From positions 372,001 through 436,000 of the forward strand of contig NZ_VCDK01000005.1 in the NCBI RefSeq assembly GCF_007995215.1: a DNA stretch of 64,000 nt. Reading direction: 5' to 3'. Of the stretch, positions 37,282-46,441 are shown one piece after another. This DNA comes from Shimia ponticola. Its GTDB lineage: Bacteria; Pseudomonadota; Alphaproteobacteria; Rhodobacterales; Rhodobacteraceae. The notes beneath the pieces were generated by a model. The model made no database searches and was not told where the DNA came from. It worked only from the letters and a program-made list of their open reading frames with translations. Within the stretch, counting starts at the first letter, position 1; the number at the start of each line of letters is the position of its first letter. Position numbers and translations under genes: made by a program.

Positions 37282-39119
37282 CATTGACCGAAAAGCTGGG
37301 GGGCCTGATCGACCCGTTCAAACGGGCCGAGGGACCACCGCCACAGACGCTGTTTGCCTTTTTCCTGTGGGGGGTGAAGGGCGCGTGGCCGATGCTGATC
37401 CTCGCCGCGGTTATTTCGTCTTTGGCTGGGACGACGGAGGTCTGGACGGCTTATCTGCTGGGGCAGGTGATCGACTCGGCAGCGGGTGATCCCGCCGGGT
37501 ATTTTTCCGAGAACTGGGTGCTTCTGCTGGCATTCGTTGCGTTTTTCATCGGCTTTCGCCCGCTGATTTTTGGCCTGTCGGCGACGTGGCAGGGGCTGGT
37601 GGTATCGCCACAGATCGCGACCAAGATCACCGCACGCCTGCATCGTTGGACGTTGAACCAGCCCGTGGAGTTCTTTGACAACGATTTCGCGGGGCGGATT
37701 GCGGCGAAACAGGGTCAAACGACCAACGCCATGACAAACGTGATCGTCGAAGTCATCAATGTCGTGTTCTTCGCCGTCGCTTCGGTTGTTGGGTCGCTTT
37801 TGCTGATCCTGACGCTGGATTGGCGGCTGGGCCTTGCGATGCTGGTTTGGGTTGGCGCGTATCTTTGGATGATCTCGTGGTTCATGCCGCGTCTCCGGGT
37901 TAAGTCCAAATCAAGGGCCGCAGCCCGTGCCGCAATGGGTGGCCAGATCGTTGACACGATTACCAACATCAAAACGGTCAAACTCTTCGCCAATTCCAAA
38001 CACGAAGACCGCGTCGCGTTAGACGCGATGGAGACGCTGCGCCTGCGGATGCTCGACTACGGTGCAATCTCATCGGTGTTCCGTTTCGCGCTGATGGGGA
38101 TTGCTGGGATTTTGCCGCTGATGTTGATCGGTGGCGCGGTTCTGCTGTGGCAGGCGGGAAGTGCTACTCCTGGCGATATTGCAGCTGCCGGGGCCGTGTC
38201 GATCCGTCTGGCGCAGATGACGGGTTGGGTCAGTTTCACCCTGATGGCGATCTATTCCAATATTGGTGAGGTCGAAGACGGGATGCGGACGCTTACCCCT
38301 AGACCGACTGTCATTGATCGCGCAGACGCCGTGGATTTCGAACTGCGTCAGGGTGAGGTCACATTTGACAATCTGAGCTATACCTACGGCAGTGACCGGA
38401 ACGGGGTGCATGGTATCTCGCTGACCCTCAAGCCCGGCGAAAAGGTTGGGTTGGTTGGTGCATCCGGCGCGGGGAAATCGACGCTCGTGGCCCTGATGTT
38501 GCGTTTGTATGATCCGGAGAAGGGCCGCGTTCTGATGGACGGACAGGACCTGCAATCCATCAAACAGGAAAGCGCACGCCAGCATATCGGGATGGTCACG
38601 CAAGAAACGGCGATGTTCAATCGCTCGGCGTGGGACAACATCCGTTACGGCCGCCCTGATGCCACCAAGGATGAGGTGATCGCCGCTGCGATTGCGGCTG
38701 AGGCCCATGACTTCATAAAGGATTTGCGCGACCACATGGGGCGCGAAGGTTATGACGCGTATTTAGGGGAACGGGGCGTAAAGTTGTCAGGCGGTCAACG
38801 TCAGCGCATCGCGCTGGCGCGTGCCATCCTGAAGGACGCGCCGATCCTTGTGCTGGACGAGGCGACATCCGCGCTGGATTCCGAGGTTGAGGCCCAGATT
38901 CAAGCTGCGTTAGAGACGGTCATGGATGGAAAGACCGTGCTGGCCATCGCCCATAGGCTCAGCACGCTGTCGCAGATGGATCGGATACTCGTGATGGATG
39001 CAGGCCAGATCGTTGAGGAAGGTACCCACGCTGACCTTTTGGCGCGGGGTGGGCTCTATGCGCGGTATTGGCACCGACAGTCGGGCGGGTTCCTGTCGCT
39101 TCAGGATGCGGCCGAATGA
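37278..39119 (+). CDS. ABC transporter, fused permease-ATPase (half 2)
   Basis: This 613-residue paralogue of the preceding gene has the same layout, with Walker A GASGAGKS at 394-401, LSGGQRQR, and Walker B with LVLDEATSALDS. Sequence similarity between the two is obvious in the transmembrane FDNDFAGRIA-type and ATPase segments, pointing to tandem duplication. Both ends overlap neighbours by 4 bases; the following gene is an RNA methyltransferase, so the operon mixes unrelated functions. Confidence 0.92.
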   Translation: MTLTEKLGGLIDPFKRAEGPPPQTLFAFFLWGVKGAWPMLILAAVISSLAGTTEVWTAYLLGQVIDSAAGDPAGYFSENWVLLLAFVAFFIGFRPLIFGLSATWQGLVVSPQIATKITARLHRWTLNQPVEFFDNDFAGRIAAKQGQTTNAMTNVIVEVINVVFFAVASVVGSLLLILTLDWRLGLAMLVWVGAYLWMISWFMPRLRVKSKSRAAARAAMGGQIVDTITNIKTVKLFANSKHEDRVALDAMETLRLRMLDYGAISSVFRFALMGIAGILPLMLIGGAVLLWQAGSATPGDIAAAGAVSIRLAQMTGWVSFTLMAIYSNIGEVEDGMRTLTPRPTVIDRADAVDFELRQGEVTFDNLSYTYGSDRNGVHGISLTLKPGEKVGLVGASGAGKSTLVALMLRLYDPEKGRVLMDGQDLQSIKQESARQHIGMVTQETAMFNRSAWDNIRYGRPDATKDEVIAAAIAAEAHDFIKDLRDHMGREGYDAYLGERGVKLSGGQRQRIALARAILKDAPILVLDEATSALDSEVEAQIQAALETVMDGKTVLAIAHRLSTLSQMDRILVMDAGQIVEEGTHADLLARGGLYARYWHRQSGGFLSLQDAAE

Positions 39120-40318
39120 GCATTACGATCACGCGCCTTGGCCATCAGGGTGACGGGATCGCGGAAGGTCCGGTCTTTGTTCCACGTGCCCTGCCGGGTG
39201 AGATCGTGGATGGCACGATCCAAGGTGACACACTGGTCAAACCCAAGATCGTGACGCCATCTGAGCATCGCGTGAAAGCACCTTGCCCTGTGTACAACAC
39301 CTGTGGCGGCTGCTCGGTCCAACATGCATCAGACAGCTTCGTCGCGGAGTGGAAGACAGGGATCGTGCGCGCCGCGCTTGAGGCGCGGGGGTTGGACGCG
39401 CCGATCCGCACGCTGCACACATCACCAACGCGTTCGCGGCGGCGGGCAAAGTTTTCGGGAAAGCGCACCAAGACCGGGGCAATTGTTGGTTTTCATGGGC
39501 GTGGTGCCACGCAGATTGCCGATGCAGATCGGTGTTTGGTCGTGACGCCTTCCATGGCGGCGCTTGTCGATCCACTGCGCGAGCTGACGGTGCGACTTGG
39601 GTCCCGCAAGGCCGAGGTCGGGTTTCAGGTGACCGAGCTTGAAAACGGGTTTGATTTGGCCATCGACGGGGCCAAGACTCCAACTCCGCAAGAGACCATG
39701 GACCTGATGATCTGGGCGCGTGATAACCGGGTGATCCGGCTGTCCGTGAATGGGGAGTTAATCGGTCAGGAGGCGGTTCCGACGCTGGGGCCGTTGCTCC
39801 CGCCGCCGGGCGCGTTTTTGCAAGCGACCGCGCATGGCGAGGCGGCCTTGATGGCCTGTGTGTCCGAGACGCTGGGCAATGCGAAGACCGTGGTTGATTT
39901 GTTTGCTGGCTGCGGGACGTTTTCGCTTCCAGCCGCGCGCAAGGCTGATGTGCATGTGGTCGAAGGCGACCGTGATCTGACGGCTGCGGCAGAAACTGCA
40001 TGGCGGCAAGGGCAGGGTTTACATCACATGACCTTTGAGACGCGCGATCTGTTTCGTCGCCCGCTGATAGCCGATGAGTTGAACAGGTTCGATGCGGCGA
40101 TTATCGACCCGCCCCGAGCCGGGGCCGAGGCGCAGACAGCCGAAATCCTGATTTCAACCCTGCCCAAAATCGCGGCAGTGTCCTGTAATCCTGTTACATT
40201 CGCCCGCGATGCCGAGGCGCTGATACATGCTGGCTATCGCTTGAATTGGGTCGATGTGGTTGACCAATTCAGATGGTCACATCATGTGGAGATCGCAGCA
40301 AGCTTCAGCAGGGATTAA
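39116..40318 (+). CDS. TrmA/RlmD-type class I SAM-dependent RNA methyltransferase
   Basis: ATG 39116 gives 400 residues. An N-terminal TRAM-like domain precedes Fe-S cysteines C57, C63 and C66 (CPVYNTCGGC), with a fourth probably in RCLVV. The C-terminal methyltransferase has DLFAGCGTFSLP, DPPRAGAEAQ and the nucleophile region VSCNPVTFARD. The family makes 5-methyluridine in 23S rRNA or tRNA; the exact site cannot be assigned. Confidence 0.9.
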   Translation: MSITITRLGHQGDGIAEGPVFVPRALPGEIVDGTIQGDTLVKPKIVTPSEHRVKAPCPVYNTCGGCSVQHASDSFVAEWKTGIVRAALEARGLDAPIRTLHTSPTRSRRRAKFSGKRTKTGAIVGFHGRGATQIADADRCLVVTPSMAALVDPLRELTVRLGSRKAEVGFQVTELENGFDLAIDGAKTPTPQETMDLMIWARDNRVIRLSVNGELIGQEAVPTLGPLLPPPGAFLQATAHGEAALMACVSETLGNAKTVVDLFAGCGTFSLPAARKADVHVVEGDRDLTAAAETAWRQGQGLHHMTFETRDLFRRPLIADELNRFDAAIIDPPRAGAEAQTAEILISTLPKIAAVSCNPVTFARDAEALIHAGYRLNWVDVVDQFRWSHHVEIAASFSRD

Positions 40319-40320
40319 GG

Positions 40321-41088
40321 ATGCGCGACGCCGTTAAGAATTGGATCGAACGGCCCATTGTGGGCAACGTGATCATGGGTGTGATCATCTTTAACGCCAT
40401 CGTCCTCGGTCTTGAGACGTCCAAGCCGATCATGGACCTTTATGGTCCGTTTATCATCGCCTTGGATCGCATTTGCCTTGGCATTTTCATCATCGAAATT
40501 TTGGCCAAGCTGATTGCCTACAGGTTTGCGTTTTTCCGGAGTGGCTGGAATGTCTTCGATTTCGCGGTGGTTGGGATCGCCCTGATACCCGCCGCAGGTG
40601 GGCTAAGCGTCCTGCGGGCCTTGCGTATCTTGCGGGTGTTGCGCTTGATCTCGGTCGCCCCGCAACTGCGCCGGGTTGTTGAAGGATTTGTCAGCGCGCT
40701 GCCCGGTATGGGCTCTGTGTTCCTGTTGATGGGGATGATGTTTTACATCGGCGCTGTGATGGCGACCAAGCTCTTCGCGGCCTCGTTCCCCGATTGGTTC
40801 GGGACCTTGGGACGCTCGCTTTATTCGCTGTTTCAGATCATGACGCTGGAAAGCTGGTCGATGGGTATCGTGCGTCCTGTGATGGAGGTTTATCCCTACG
40901 CTTGGGCGTTCTTTGTGCCGTTCATCATGGTCACCACCTTTGCCGTGGTGAACTTGTTGGTCGGTCTGATCGTGAACTCGATGCAGGACGCCCACGCGCA
41001 AGAGGCCAACGCCGCCACCGATACCTATCGCGAAGACGTGCTTGCGCGGCTTTCCGCCATTGAAGAGGCGCTCAAGAAGCGCGACTAA
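40321..41088 (+). CDS. Single-domain voltage-gated sodium channel (NaChBac family)
   Basis: ATG 40321 gives 255 residues with six membrane segments. S4 carries regularly spaced arginines (SVLRALRILRVLRLIS), and the pore loop is TLESW at residues 175-179, the selectivity filter of bacterial Nav channels. The C-terminus after S6 is a short helical coiled coil (REDVLARLSAIEEALKKRD) expected to assemble the tetramer. Such channels are known in marine alphaproteobacteria. It follows the methyltransferase gene by 2 bases. Confidence 0.92.
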   Translation: MRDAVKNWIERPIVGNVIMGVIIFNAIVLGLETSKPIMDLYGPFIIALDRICLGIFIIEILAKLIAYRFAFFRSGWNVFDFAVVGIALIPAAGGLSVLRALRILRVLRLISVAPQLRRVVEGFVSALPGMGSVFLLMGMMFYIGAVMATKLFAASFPDWFGTLGRSLYSLFQIMTLESWSMGIVRPVMEVYPYAWAFFVPFIMVTTFAVVNLLVGLIVNSMQDAHAQEANAATDTYREDVLARLSAIEEALKKRD

Positions 41089-41152
41089 AGCAAATGTGTG
41101 CAGCAGGATCGAGCGGTTTCTGGTAGGGTGCTGCAAGACAATATGAGTAACG

Positions 41153-41647
41153 ATGATGCGGGCAGTGCGCTATTTTCTTTTGACGGGTGTTTTGTGTCTT
41201 CTTGCGGCCTGTGGCGGCAAATTTCAGACCTATAACGGACCCGAAGTCACCTATGTCATGGCGTTCAAGGAGGAGCGGAAGCTCGTTCTGCTTCACCACG
41301 ACCAGATCCTAAAAACCTACGATTTCGAGCTTGGGTTTGCGCCGGTCGGAGACAAGTTCATCGAAGGGGACGGCAAGACGCCAGAGGGTCGCTATTTCAT
41401 CGACCGCAAGAACCCGAACTCGTCATTCCACCTGTCGATCGGGATCAGCTATCCCAACAATCAAGACCGGGCCGAGGCTGCCGCGCTGGGCAAGTCACCG
41501 GGCGGTGACATCTTTATTCATGGTACGCCTCGCAAATTCCGCAAGGCAGATGATTGGACATGGGGATGCCTCGCCGTCACCAATCGCGAGATGGAAGAAA
41601 TCTATGCGATGGTGAACGTCGGCACGCCGATTGAGATTTATCCCTGA
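41153..41647 (+). CDS. YkuD L,D-transpeptidase lipoprotein
   Basis: The 164-residue protein has a lipoprotein signal peptide with LAAC and the lipidated Cys at 20. The catalytic region has H123 (HGTP) and the nucleophile C139 in the segment WTWGCLAVTN, matching the YkuD HXX14-17[S/T]HGC-type motif with a variant before Cys. It probably cross-links or tethers peptidoglycan in the periplasm. A CAP-domain gene is convergent just downstream. Confidence 0.86.
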   Translation: MMRAVRYFLLTGVLCLLAACGGKFQTYNGPEVTYVMAFKEERKLVLLHHDQILKTYDFELGFAPVGDKFIEGDGKTPEGRYFIDRKNPNSSFHLSIGISYPNNQDRAEAAALGKSPGGDIFIHGTPRKFRKADDWTWGCLAVTNREMEEIYAMVNVGTPIEIYP

Positions 41648-41655
41648 AGTGGGGG

Positions 41656-42225
41656 TCAGCCGGACAGGATACCGGCGGCTGCGACGTTCGGCTGAACCAC
41701 GGTCTGCTGGCCCGGTGCGCCAAGGACCATGGTCCACCAGATCTTGCCGTTGTCTTCCTGAAAATATCCAAAGCCCAGATCGCGCGCGCGGTCGTCCAGG
41801 ATGACGGTTCGCGTCTGTGGCTCTTGCATCCACGCGCCCAGCGTCTCAAGCTCGGTCTCGTAGGTTTCCGAGATCGTCTCGCCGATCAGGATACCCTGAT
41901 AGCCCACCCGGTTGATACGGTCGATGGGCGACGATCCGTCCGATCCAAAGTGCCACGGCCGATTCTGAATCGCCATGTCGCGCGAATGGGTGGCTGCGGC
42001 TGCGTTGAGCGCGGCGTTCAATTCGACACGCGGCACGCCTGCCGCTCCGCGCAGCGTGTTCACGCCGTCCAGCAGGCGAAACTGAATATCGCCCAAGTCT
42101 TTGGGACGAATGCGATACAGGCGCTGCAAAGGTCGGCCATCAGAGCCAACTGCGACCCGCCCTGAGCCGCTTGCGCAGGCTGCCAAAAGTGCCGGAAGCC
42201 CCAGTATTAGCGCGCGTCTTTTCAT
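41656..42225 (-). CDS. CAP-domain lipoprotein
   Basis: ATG 42225 gives 189 residues with a lipoprotein leader (LLAAC, lipidated Cys17) and a CAP/SCP (CsrP-like) domain. It shows the conserved LNAALNAAAATHSRDMA helix and a second region near ETISETYET. Bacterial CAP proteins are secreted or envelope-bound and of uncertain function. It is convergent with the L,D-transpeptidase and divergent from a second one, an unusual sandwich. Confidence 0.85.
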   Translation of the reverse strand: MKRRALILGLPALLAACASGSGRVAVGSDGRPLQRLYRIRPKDLGDIQFRLLDGVNTLRGAAGVPRVELNAALNAAAATHSRDMAIQNRPWHFGSDGSSPIDRINRVGYQGILIGETISETYETELETLGAWMQEPQTRTVILDDRARDLGFGYFQEDNGKIWWTMVLGAPGQQTVVQPNVAAAGILSG

Positions 42226-42383
42226 TACTGCCCGTCCCTTTTCTTCTTGCGCCTGATTAAACGGGCGGGGCAGTTGTCTCCAACCCACAATCCCGTGCGT
42301 GGGCGACATAACGCCCGTTTGAATTGCGACTGCGGCTTTCGCGCCATAATATGCGCGGCAGAGGCAGAACCAAAACGAGTGAG

Positions 42384-42992
42384 ATGATGACAAAGACAAC
42401 CTTTGGACGCCGTAATTTTCTGGCCGGGTCGTCCGCCCTGCTGGCTGCGCCCGCCATTGCACAAAGCGTTGATGGCACGTCGATTCCCGGTGACACGGTC
42501 GAGATCGAAGGTGACCTGAACACGACCACACGGCGCAATGTGTCTGCCTTCCGGACGCTGGATTGGCAGCCCTATTTTGACAACACGCGGGGCGGGGCGA
42601 TTCTGGTCGATATCGACAGCCGCGCATTGCATTACTGGTCCGAGGATCAGTCGATCTACAAGCTTTATCCAACATCGGTGCCGCTGACCGAAGACCTCAC
42701 GCGCCGGGGCCGGACCTCTGTTGTTCGCAAGGTCGAAGGACCAAGCTGGCGTCCAACGCCGGCGATGAAGGAACGCAATCCAGAATGGCCGGATTTTGTG
42801 GGCCCAGGACCGGATAATCCGTTGGGAACGCACGCTCTTTATCTGAGCTGGACGTATTACCGAATCCACGGCACCCACGATACGCGCAAAATTGGGCGTC
42901 GGTCGTCCAACGGGTGCATCGGTTTGTACAACGAACACATCGCCGAGCTTTACGGGATGGTCCAAAACGGCGCTCAAGTGTTGCTAATTTGA
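42384..42992 (+). CDS. Tat-exported L,D-transpeptidase
   Basis: ATG 42384 gives 202 residues (ATG 42387 is next). A twin-arginine leader GRRNFLAGS (residues 8-16) is followed by a cleavage site after AIAQ. The YkuD catalytic site is H162 (HGTHD) with SSNGCIGL and the nucleophile C178, a textbook motif. Unlike the first enzyme it is Tat-dependent and soluble. It acts on peptidoglycan or tethers lipoproteins. Confidence 0.9.
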   Translation: MMTKTTFGRRNFLAGSSALLAAPAIAQSVDGTSIPGDTVEIEGDLNTTTRRNVSAFRTLDWQPYFDNTRGGAILVDIDSRALHYWSEDQSIYKLYPTSVPLTEDLTRRGRTSVVRKVEGPSWRPTPAMKERNPEWPDFVGPGPDNPLGTHALYLSWTYYRIHGTHDTRKIGRRSSNGCIGLYNEHIAELYGMVQNGAQVLLI

Positions 42993-43139
42993 CGACATTC
43001 GGGCGATCGGCTGTATTCGCGCGCGAAGTGGGGTTTGCAATGCGCAACTTTTGCTGCTTTACCCGCATTACGAGGTAAGTCTTGGGTGTGTTCGGTCGCC
43101 CTCAACATTTGTGACCGGACGCAATTACTGGAGGAAACT

Positions 43140-43328
43140 ATGAAGAAACTCGTTCTCGCCGCAGCATTCGCAGGCGCAGCATCGTTCGCACACGCCGGTG
43201 GTATGGAAGCTCCAATCATCGAGCCAGAAGTTGTGATCGAAACTGTTGAAGAAACTGGCGGCTCGTCGTCGGCAGGCCTGATCGTTCCACTGATCGTTCT
43301 GGCACTGGTTGCAGCAGCTGCATCGTAA
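43140..43328 (+). CDS. Small exported protein with C-terminal hydrophobic helix
   Basis: ATG 43140 gives 62 residues with GGAGG 5 bases upstream. A signal peptide (residues 1-19, ending HA) is followed by an acidic mature part (EAPIIEPEVVIETVEE) and a C-terminal hydrophobic helix (residues 43-61). It ends before a strong terminator and its codon use favours GTT, CTG and CGC-like preferred codons, so it may be abundant. I recognise no family. Confidence 0.8.
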   Translation: MKKLVLAAAFAGAASFAHAGGMEAPIIEPEVVIETVEETGGSSSAGLIVPLIVLALVAAAAS

Positions 43329-43351
43329 GCTTTAAGCTTATTTGAAAATTT

Positions 43352-43386
43352 AAGGGCGGTGCCGATGGCGCCGCCCTTATTCTTTT
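43352..43386 (+). terminator. Terminator after the small exported protein
   Basis: AAGGGCGGTGCC (43352-43363) pairs with GGCGCCGCCCTT (43367-43378), with one G:T pair and a 3-base loop, followed by a T-rich tract. AAATTTTC on the other strand could also end hemH transcription coming from the right. Confidence 0.85.
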
Positions 43387-43410
43387 CTGGGGATTGTTCC
43401 GGTGCTGGAT

Positions 43411-44505
43411 TTACACCCAGCCGCCCAGATTTTCGCGAATGACTTGGCTGAGCGCAGCGATATGCGCATCGTCGTCGTTCAAGCACGGGATATAAGTGAA
43501 TTCCTCACCACCGGCTTCTTCGAAGCTTTCGTGAATCTCTTCGTTGATTTCTTCGAGCGTCTCAATGCAGTCCGCGCTGAAGGCTGGTGCGCAGACGGCG
43601 ATCTTTTTCTTGCCGGTCTCCGCAAGGCGCGCGACCTCTTCGACGGTGTAAGGCTTTAGCCATTCTTCCGGGCCAAAGCGGCTTTGGAAGGTGGTGATGA
43701 TTTCGCTGTCATCCCAGCCCAACCGCTCTTTCAAGAGGCGCGTCGTTTTCTGGCACTGGCAGTGATACGGGTCGCCTTCCATCAGGTAGCGTTTCGGGAC
43801 GCCGTGGTAGGAGCACACCAGCACATCTGGCCGATTCTCGATTTTCTCGTAGGCGCGCTCAATAGATTGGGCCAACGCCTCGATATACATCGGATGCTCA
43901 AAATAGGGCTCGACCGTACGCGTTAGCGGTTGCCATTTTTCCTCCATCAAAGCGCGGAAGAACTGATCACAAGCGGTCGCCGATGTCGCGCCGGCGTAGT
44001 GCGGATAGAGCGGAAAGAACAAGATCTTGGTGCATCCTGCCTCGACCATCTCGCGGACCTTGGATTTGGTCGACGGATTGCCATAGCGCATACAGAAATC
44101 GACCATCACCTGATTGCCGTATTCGGCCTCCATGGTCGCCTTGATCTTGGCGGTCTGGTCTTTGGTGATCGTCATCAGCGGGCTTTCGCCCTGCTCTTCG
44201 TTCCAGATCGACTTGTACGCTTCGCCGGATGAAAACGGACGCTTGGTCAGGATGACAAGCTGCAGAAGGGGCTGCCAGATCCACGGGCTGTAGTCGATGA
44301 CGCGCTTGTCGCTCAGAAACTCGTTCAGATACCGGCGCATGGACCAGTAATCATAGTTGTCGGGCGTCCCGAGGTTGGCCAGCAAGATACCTACCTTGGC
44401 AGGCTTCACCTTTGGGTGGTCTGGCGCGGCATGGACCGGGCAGCGCGCTTCATCCATGGAAGGATCGGATTTTGCGTCAAACATCGTGTCTGTTCCGGAA
44501 GTCAT
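43411..44505 (-). CDS. hemH: Ferrochelatase
   Basis: The 364-residue enzyme inserts Fe2+ into protoporphyrin IX. LLANLGTPD opens the domain, followed by the catalytic FCMRYGNPS region, the metal-site SYHGVPKRYL His and the C-terminal CPAFSADC-like CAPAFSADCIETLEEI segment. ATG 44505 has GAAGG 9 bases upstream; ATG 44484 is an alternative that drops 7 residues. Together with hemJ at the origin it makes the last two haem steps. Confidence 0.95.
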   Translation of the reverse strand: MTSGTDTMFDAKSDPSMDEARCPVHAAPDHPKVKPAKVGILLANLGTPDNYDYWSMRRYLNEFLSDKRVIDYSPWIWQPLLQLVILTKRPFSSGEAYKSIWNEEQGESPLMTITKDQTAKIKATMEAEYGNQVMVDFCMRYGNPSTKSKVREMVEAGCTKILFFPLYPHYAGATSATACDQFFRALMEEKWQPLTRTVEPYFEHPMYIEALAQSIERAYEKIENRPDVLVCSYHGVPKRYLMEGDPYHCQCQKTTRLLKERLGWDDSEIITTFQSRFGPEEWLKPYTVEEVARLAETGKKKIAVCAPAFSADCIETLEEINEEIHESFEEAGGEEFTYIPCLNDDDAHIAALSQVIRENLGGWV

Positions 44506-44542
44506 AAACTCAGGCCTTCACCTATAGGGAACCGGGCAAAGG

Positions 44543-45400
44543 TCAATCTTTGCGACCATTTGGCCCAGTCAGGGTTGGCGGGTTCGCGTTTGGGTCGAAC
44601 TCGGCGGTGCCCAGCGCGTCGGCGAGCCGCGCCTTTGCCGATCCGGGGCGCAAAGGTTGTTGCTGCGAAGGATCAGGAGCCCAGCCGGTCAGAAAGACCA
44701 GTTCGAAGGTGGCTTTCAAGCGTCCGTCCTCATCCGCGTAGTGTTCTTGATACAAGTCTTCGGCGCGTTTGAATACAGCGCGCCGCGTTGGGTGACGCAG
44801 TCGATTGGCCAGCACGTTGGTTTCGCCCATCGCGCGCAGATCGCGGACCAATGCGGCAAGGGATGGATAGGTGACCGGTACGACGGTCGTATCGGCGACA
44901 GGCAATGCAAATCCCGCGCGCCCCAACAGTCCACCCAGATCGCGTACATCGCCCATGGGTGTGACGCGCGGGGACAACCCGCCACTGATCTCGCTTTCGG
45001 CTGTGGCAAGGACCGTGCGTAATTCATGCAGGGTCTGACCGCCGAAGAGGACGGCCATCAGGAGACCGTCGGCCTGCAAAGCACGTCTGCATTGGATCAG
45101 TTGTCCGACCGGATCGTTTTGTGCGTGTAGTGACAGGGCGTGGATGACCAGATCATGCGCGCCTTCGGCCAGTGGCAGGGTCTCTTGGTCGGATGCTATC
45201 TCCGCTGCCATGTCCCAGTTTTCGGGAAACCCGGTGACGACGACCGGCTTGGTAAACGTCCTGTTAACCTCTGTTAGTCTTTCCTCGACCTCATCGCGGG
45301 CCAAAGCGTGCAGGAAGCGCTCGGTCGCAGGCACGCGTGAAGCGCGGGCGCGGCGCTGGGCAATGGCCTTGCGATCAAAAAGCTTGGGCGGTTGAGACAT
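44543..45400 (-). CDS. NDUFAF5/BioC-like SAM methyltransferase
   Basis: ATG 45400 (MSQPPKLFDRKAIAQRR) gives 285 residues. The start is typical of the NDUFAF5-like family; the SAM fold is less canonical, with HALSLHAQNDPVGQLIQCRRALQADG as the post-motif II helix. In eukaryotes NDUFAF5 hydroxylates complex I, and in bacteria the role is unsettled. It is divergent from comF, whose start lies 31 bases away, so promoters probably overlap. Confidence 0.75.
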   Translation of the reverse strand: MSQPPKLFDRKAIAQRRARASRVPATERFLHALARDEVEERLTEVNRTFTKPVVVTGFPENWDMAAEIASDQETLPLAEGAHDLVIHALSLHAQNDPVGQLIQCRRALQADGLLMAVLFGGQTLHELRTVLATAESEISGGLSPRVTPMGDVRDLGGLLGRAGFALPVADTTVVPVTYPSLAALVRDLRAMGETNVLANRLRHPTRRAVFKRAEDLYQEHYADEDGRLKATFELVFLTGWAPDPSQQQPLRPGSAKARLADALGTAEFDPNANPPTLTGPNGRKD

Positions 45401-45430
45401 GGGCAGCGGCCTACGCAGAAGGAGGGTATC

Positions 45431-46147
45431 ATGCAAGGTGCCGTGAGGCTGATTTACCCTGGGCAATGTGTGTCATGTGATGAACGGGTCGAGGGGAGGC
45501 ATGGCATATGTGGCCCGTGTTGGCGCGATACGCCGTTCATCGAGGGCGCGGTTTGTGGCCAGTGCGGTACACCCTTGATGGGTGGGCGGCCTGACGAGGT
45601 CTCGGACTGCGATGATTGCCTGAAAACGCCCCGTCCATGGGACGGCGGGCGCGCGGCGATGCTGTATCGCGGGAACGGGCGCAAGCTGGTCTTGTCGTTC
45701 AAACATGGCAATCGAGAGGATATGGCCGAACCCTTGGCTGCATGGATGGTGCAACGGGGGCGCGACATGATCATGGCGGGTGCCATCGTCGTGCCCGTGC
45801 CCTTGCATTGGACGCGCCTCGTGCGGCGGCGCTACAATCAGGCGGCGCTGTTGTCGCGTTGCATCGCCAAACAAGCGGGTCTGACCCATGCGCCGGACGC
45901 CTTGCGGCGGATCAAGCGAACGGCTTCGCTGGACCGTATGTCCCCAGAGGCGCGCGAGCGCATGCTTGAGAACGCGTTTACGATCCACCCACGTTGGCAG
46001 GCCGCCCTGAAGGGCGCTCAGGTGCTCTTGATTGACGATGTCATGACTTCCGGCGCAACGCTGACCGAGGCGACCCAGGTTCTCCGTCGCGGCGGCGTTG
46101 CATCGGTTCACATGCTGACACTGGCACGGGCGGCGAAAGACGCCTAG
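45431..46147 (+). CDS. ComF-family phosphoribosyltransferase-like protein
   Basis: ATG 45431 gives 238 residues. A zinc-ribbon-like N-terminus (CVSC, CGPC, CGQC, DCDDC) is followed by the phosphoribosyltransferase PRPP loop VLLIDDVMTSGAT. ComF family members assist DNA uptake; a nucleotide-salvage role is also possible. GGAGG lies 6 bases upstream. The family in roseobacters may contribute to natural transformation or gene-transfer-agent uptake. Confidence 0.87.
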   Translation: MQGAVRLIYPGQCVSCDERVEGRHGICGPCWRDTPFIEGAVCGQCGTPLMGGRPDEVSDCDDCLKTPRPWDGGRAAMLYRGNGRKLVLSFKHGNREDMAEPLAAWMVQRGRDMIMAGAIVVPVPLHWTRLVRRRYNQAALLSRCIAKQAGLTHAPDALRRIKRTASLDRMSPEARERMLENAFTIHPRWQAALKGAQVLLIDDVMTSGATLTEATQVLRRGGVASVHMLTLARAAKDA

Positions 46148-46180
46148 GTAAAGGTCCGAATGCACAACGGACCAAACTTC

Positions 46181-46438
46181 ATGCAACCAGTCGAAATTTA
46201 CACCACACCGATCTGCGGGTTCTGTCATGCGGCTAAACGCCTGCTGACACAGAAGGGCGTGGGCTTTACCGAGATTGACGTGATGAAAGACCCGTCGAAA
46301 AAAGCCGAGATGACCCAGCGCGCCAATGGCGGGCGGACGGTGCCTCAGATTTTTATCGGGTCGACGCATGTTGGCGGCTGCGATGACCTTTATGCTCTGG
46401 AGCGCGCTGGCAAGCTTGATCCATTGCTGGCGGCCTGA
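46181..46438 (+). CDS. grxC: Glutaredoxin 3 (GrxC)
   Basis: ATG 46181 gives 85 residues, the standard GrxC length. The active site is C12-G-F-C15 instead of the usual CPYC, and the GSH-binding TVPQIFIG and GGCDDLYAL motifs are intact. An in-frame ATG at 46160 with AAAGG 5 bases upstream has the better ribosome site and would add 7 residues. It reduces disulfides with glutathione. Confidence 0.92.
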   Translation: MQPVEIYTTPICGFCHAAKRLLTQKGVGFTEIDVMKDPSKKAEMTQRANGGRTVPQIFIGSTHVGGCDDLYALERAGKLDPLLAA

Positions 46439-46441
46439 CGG

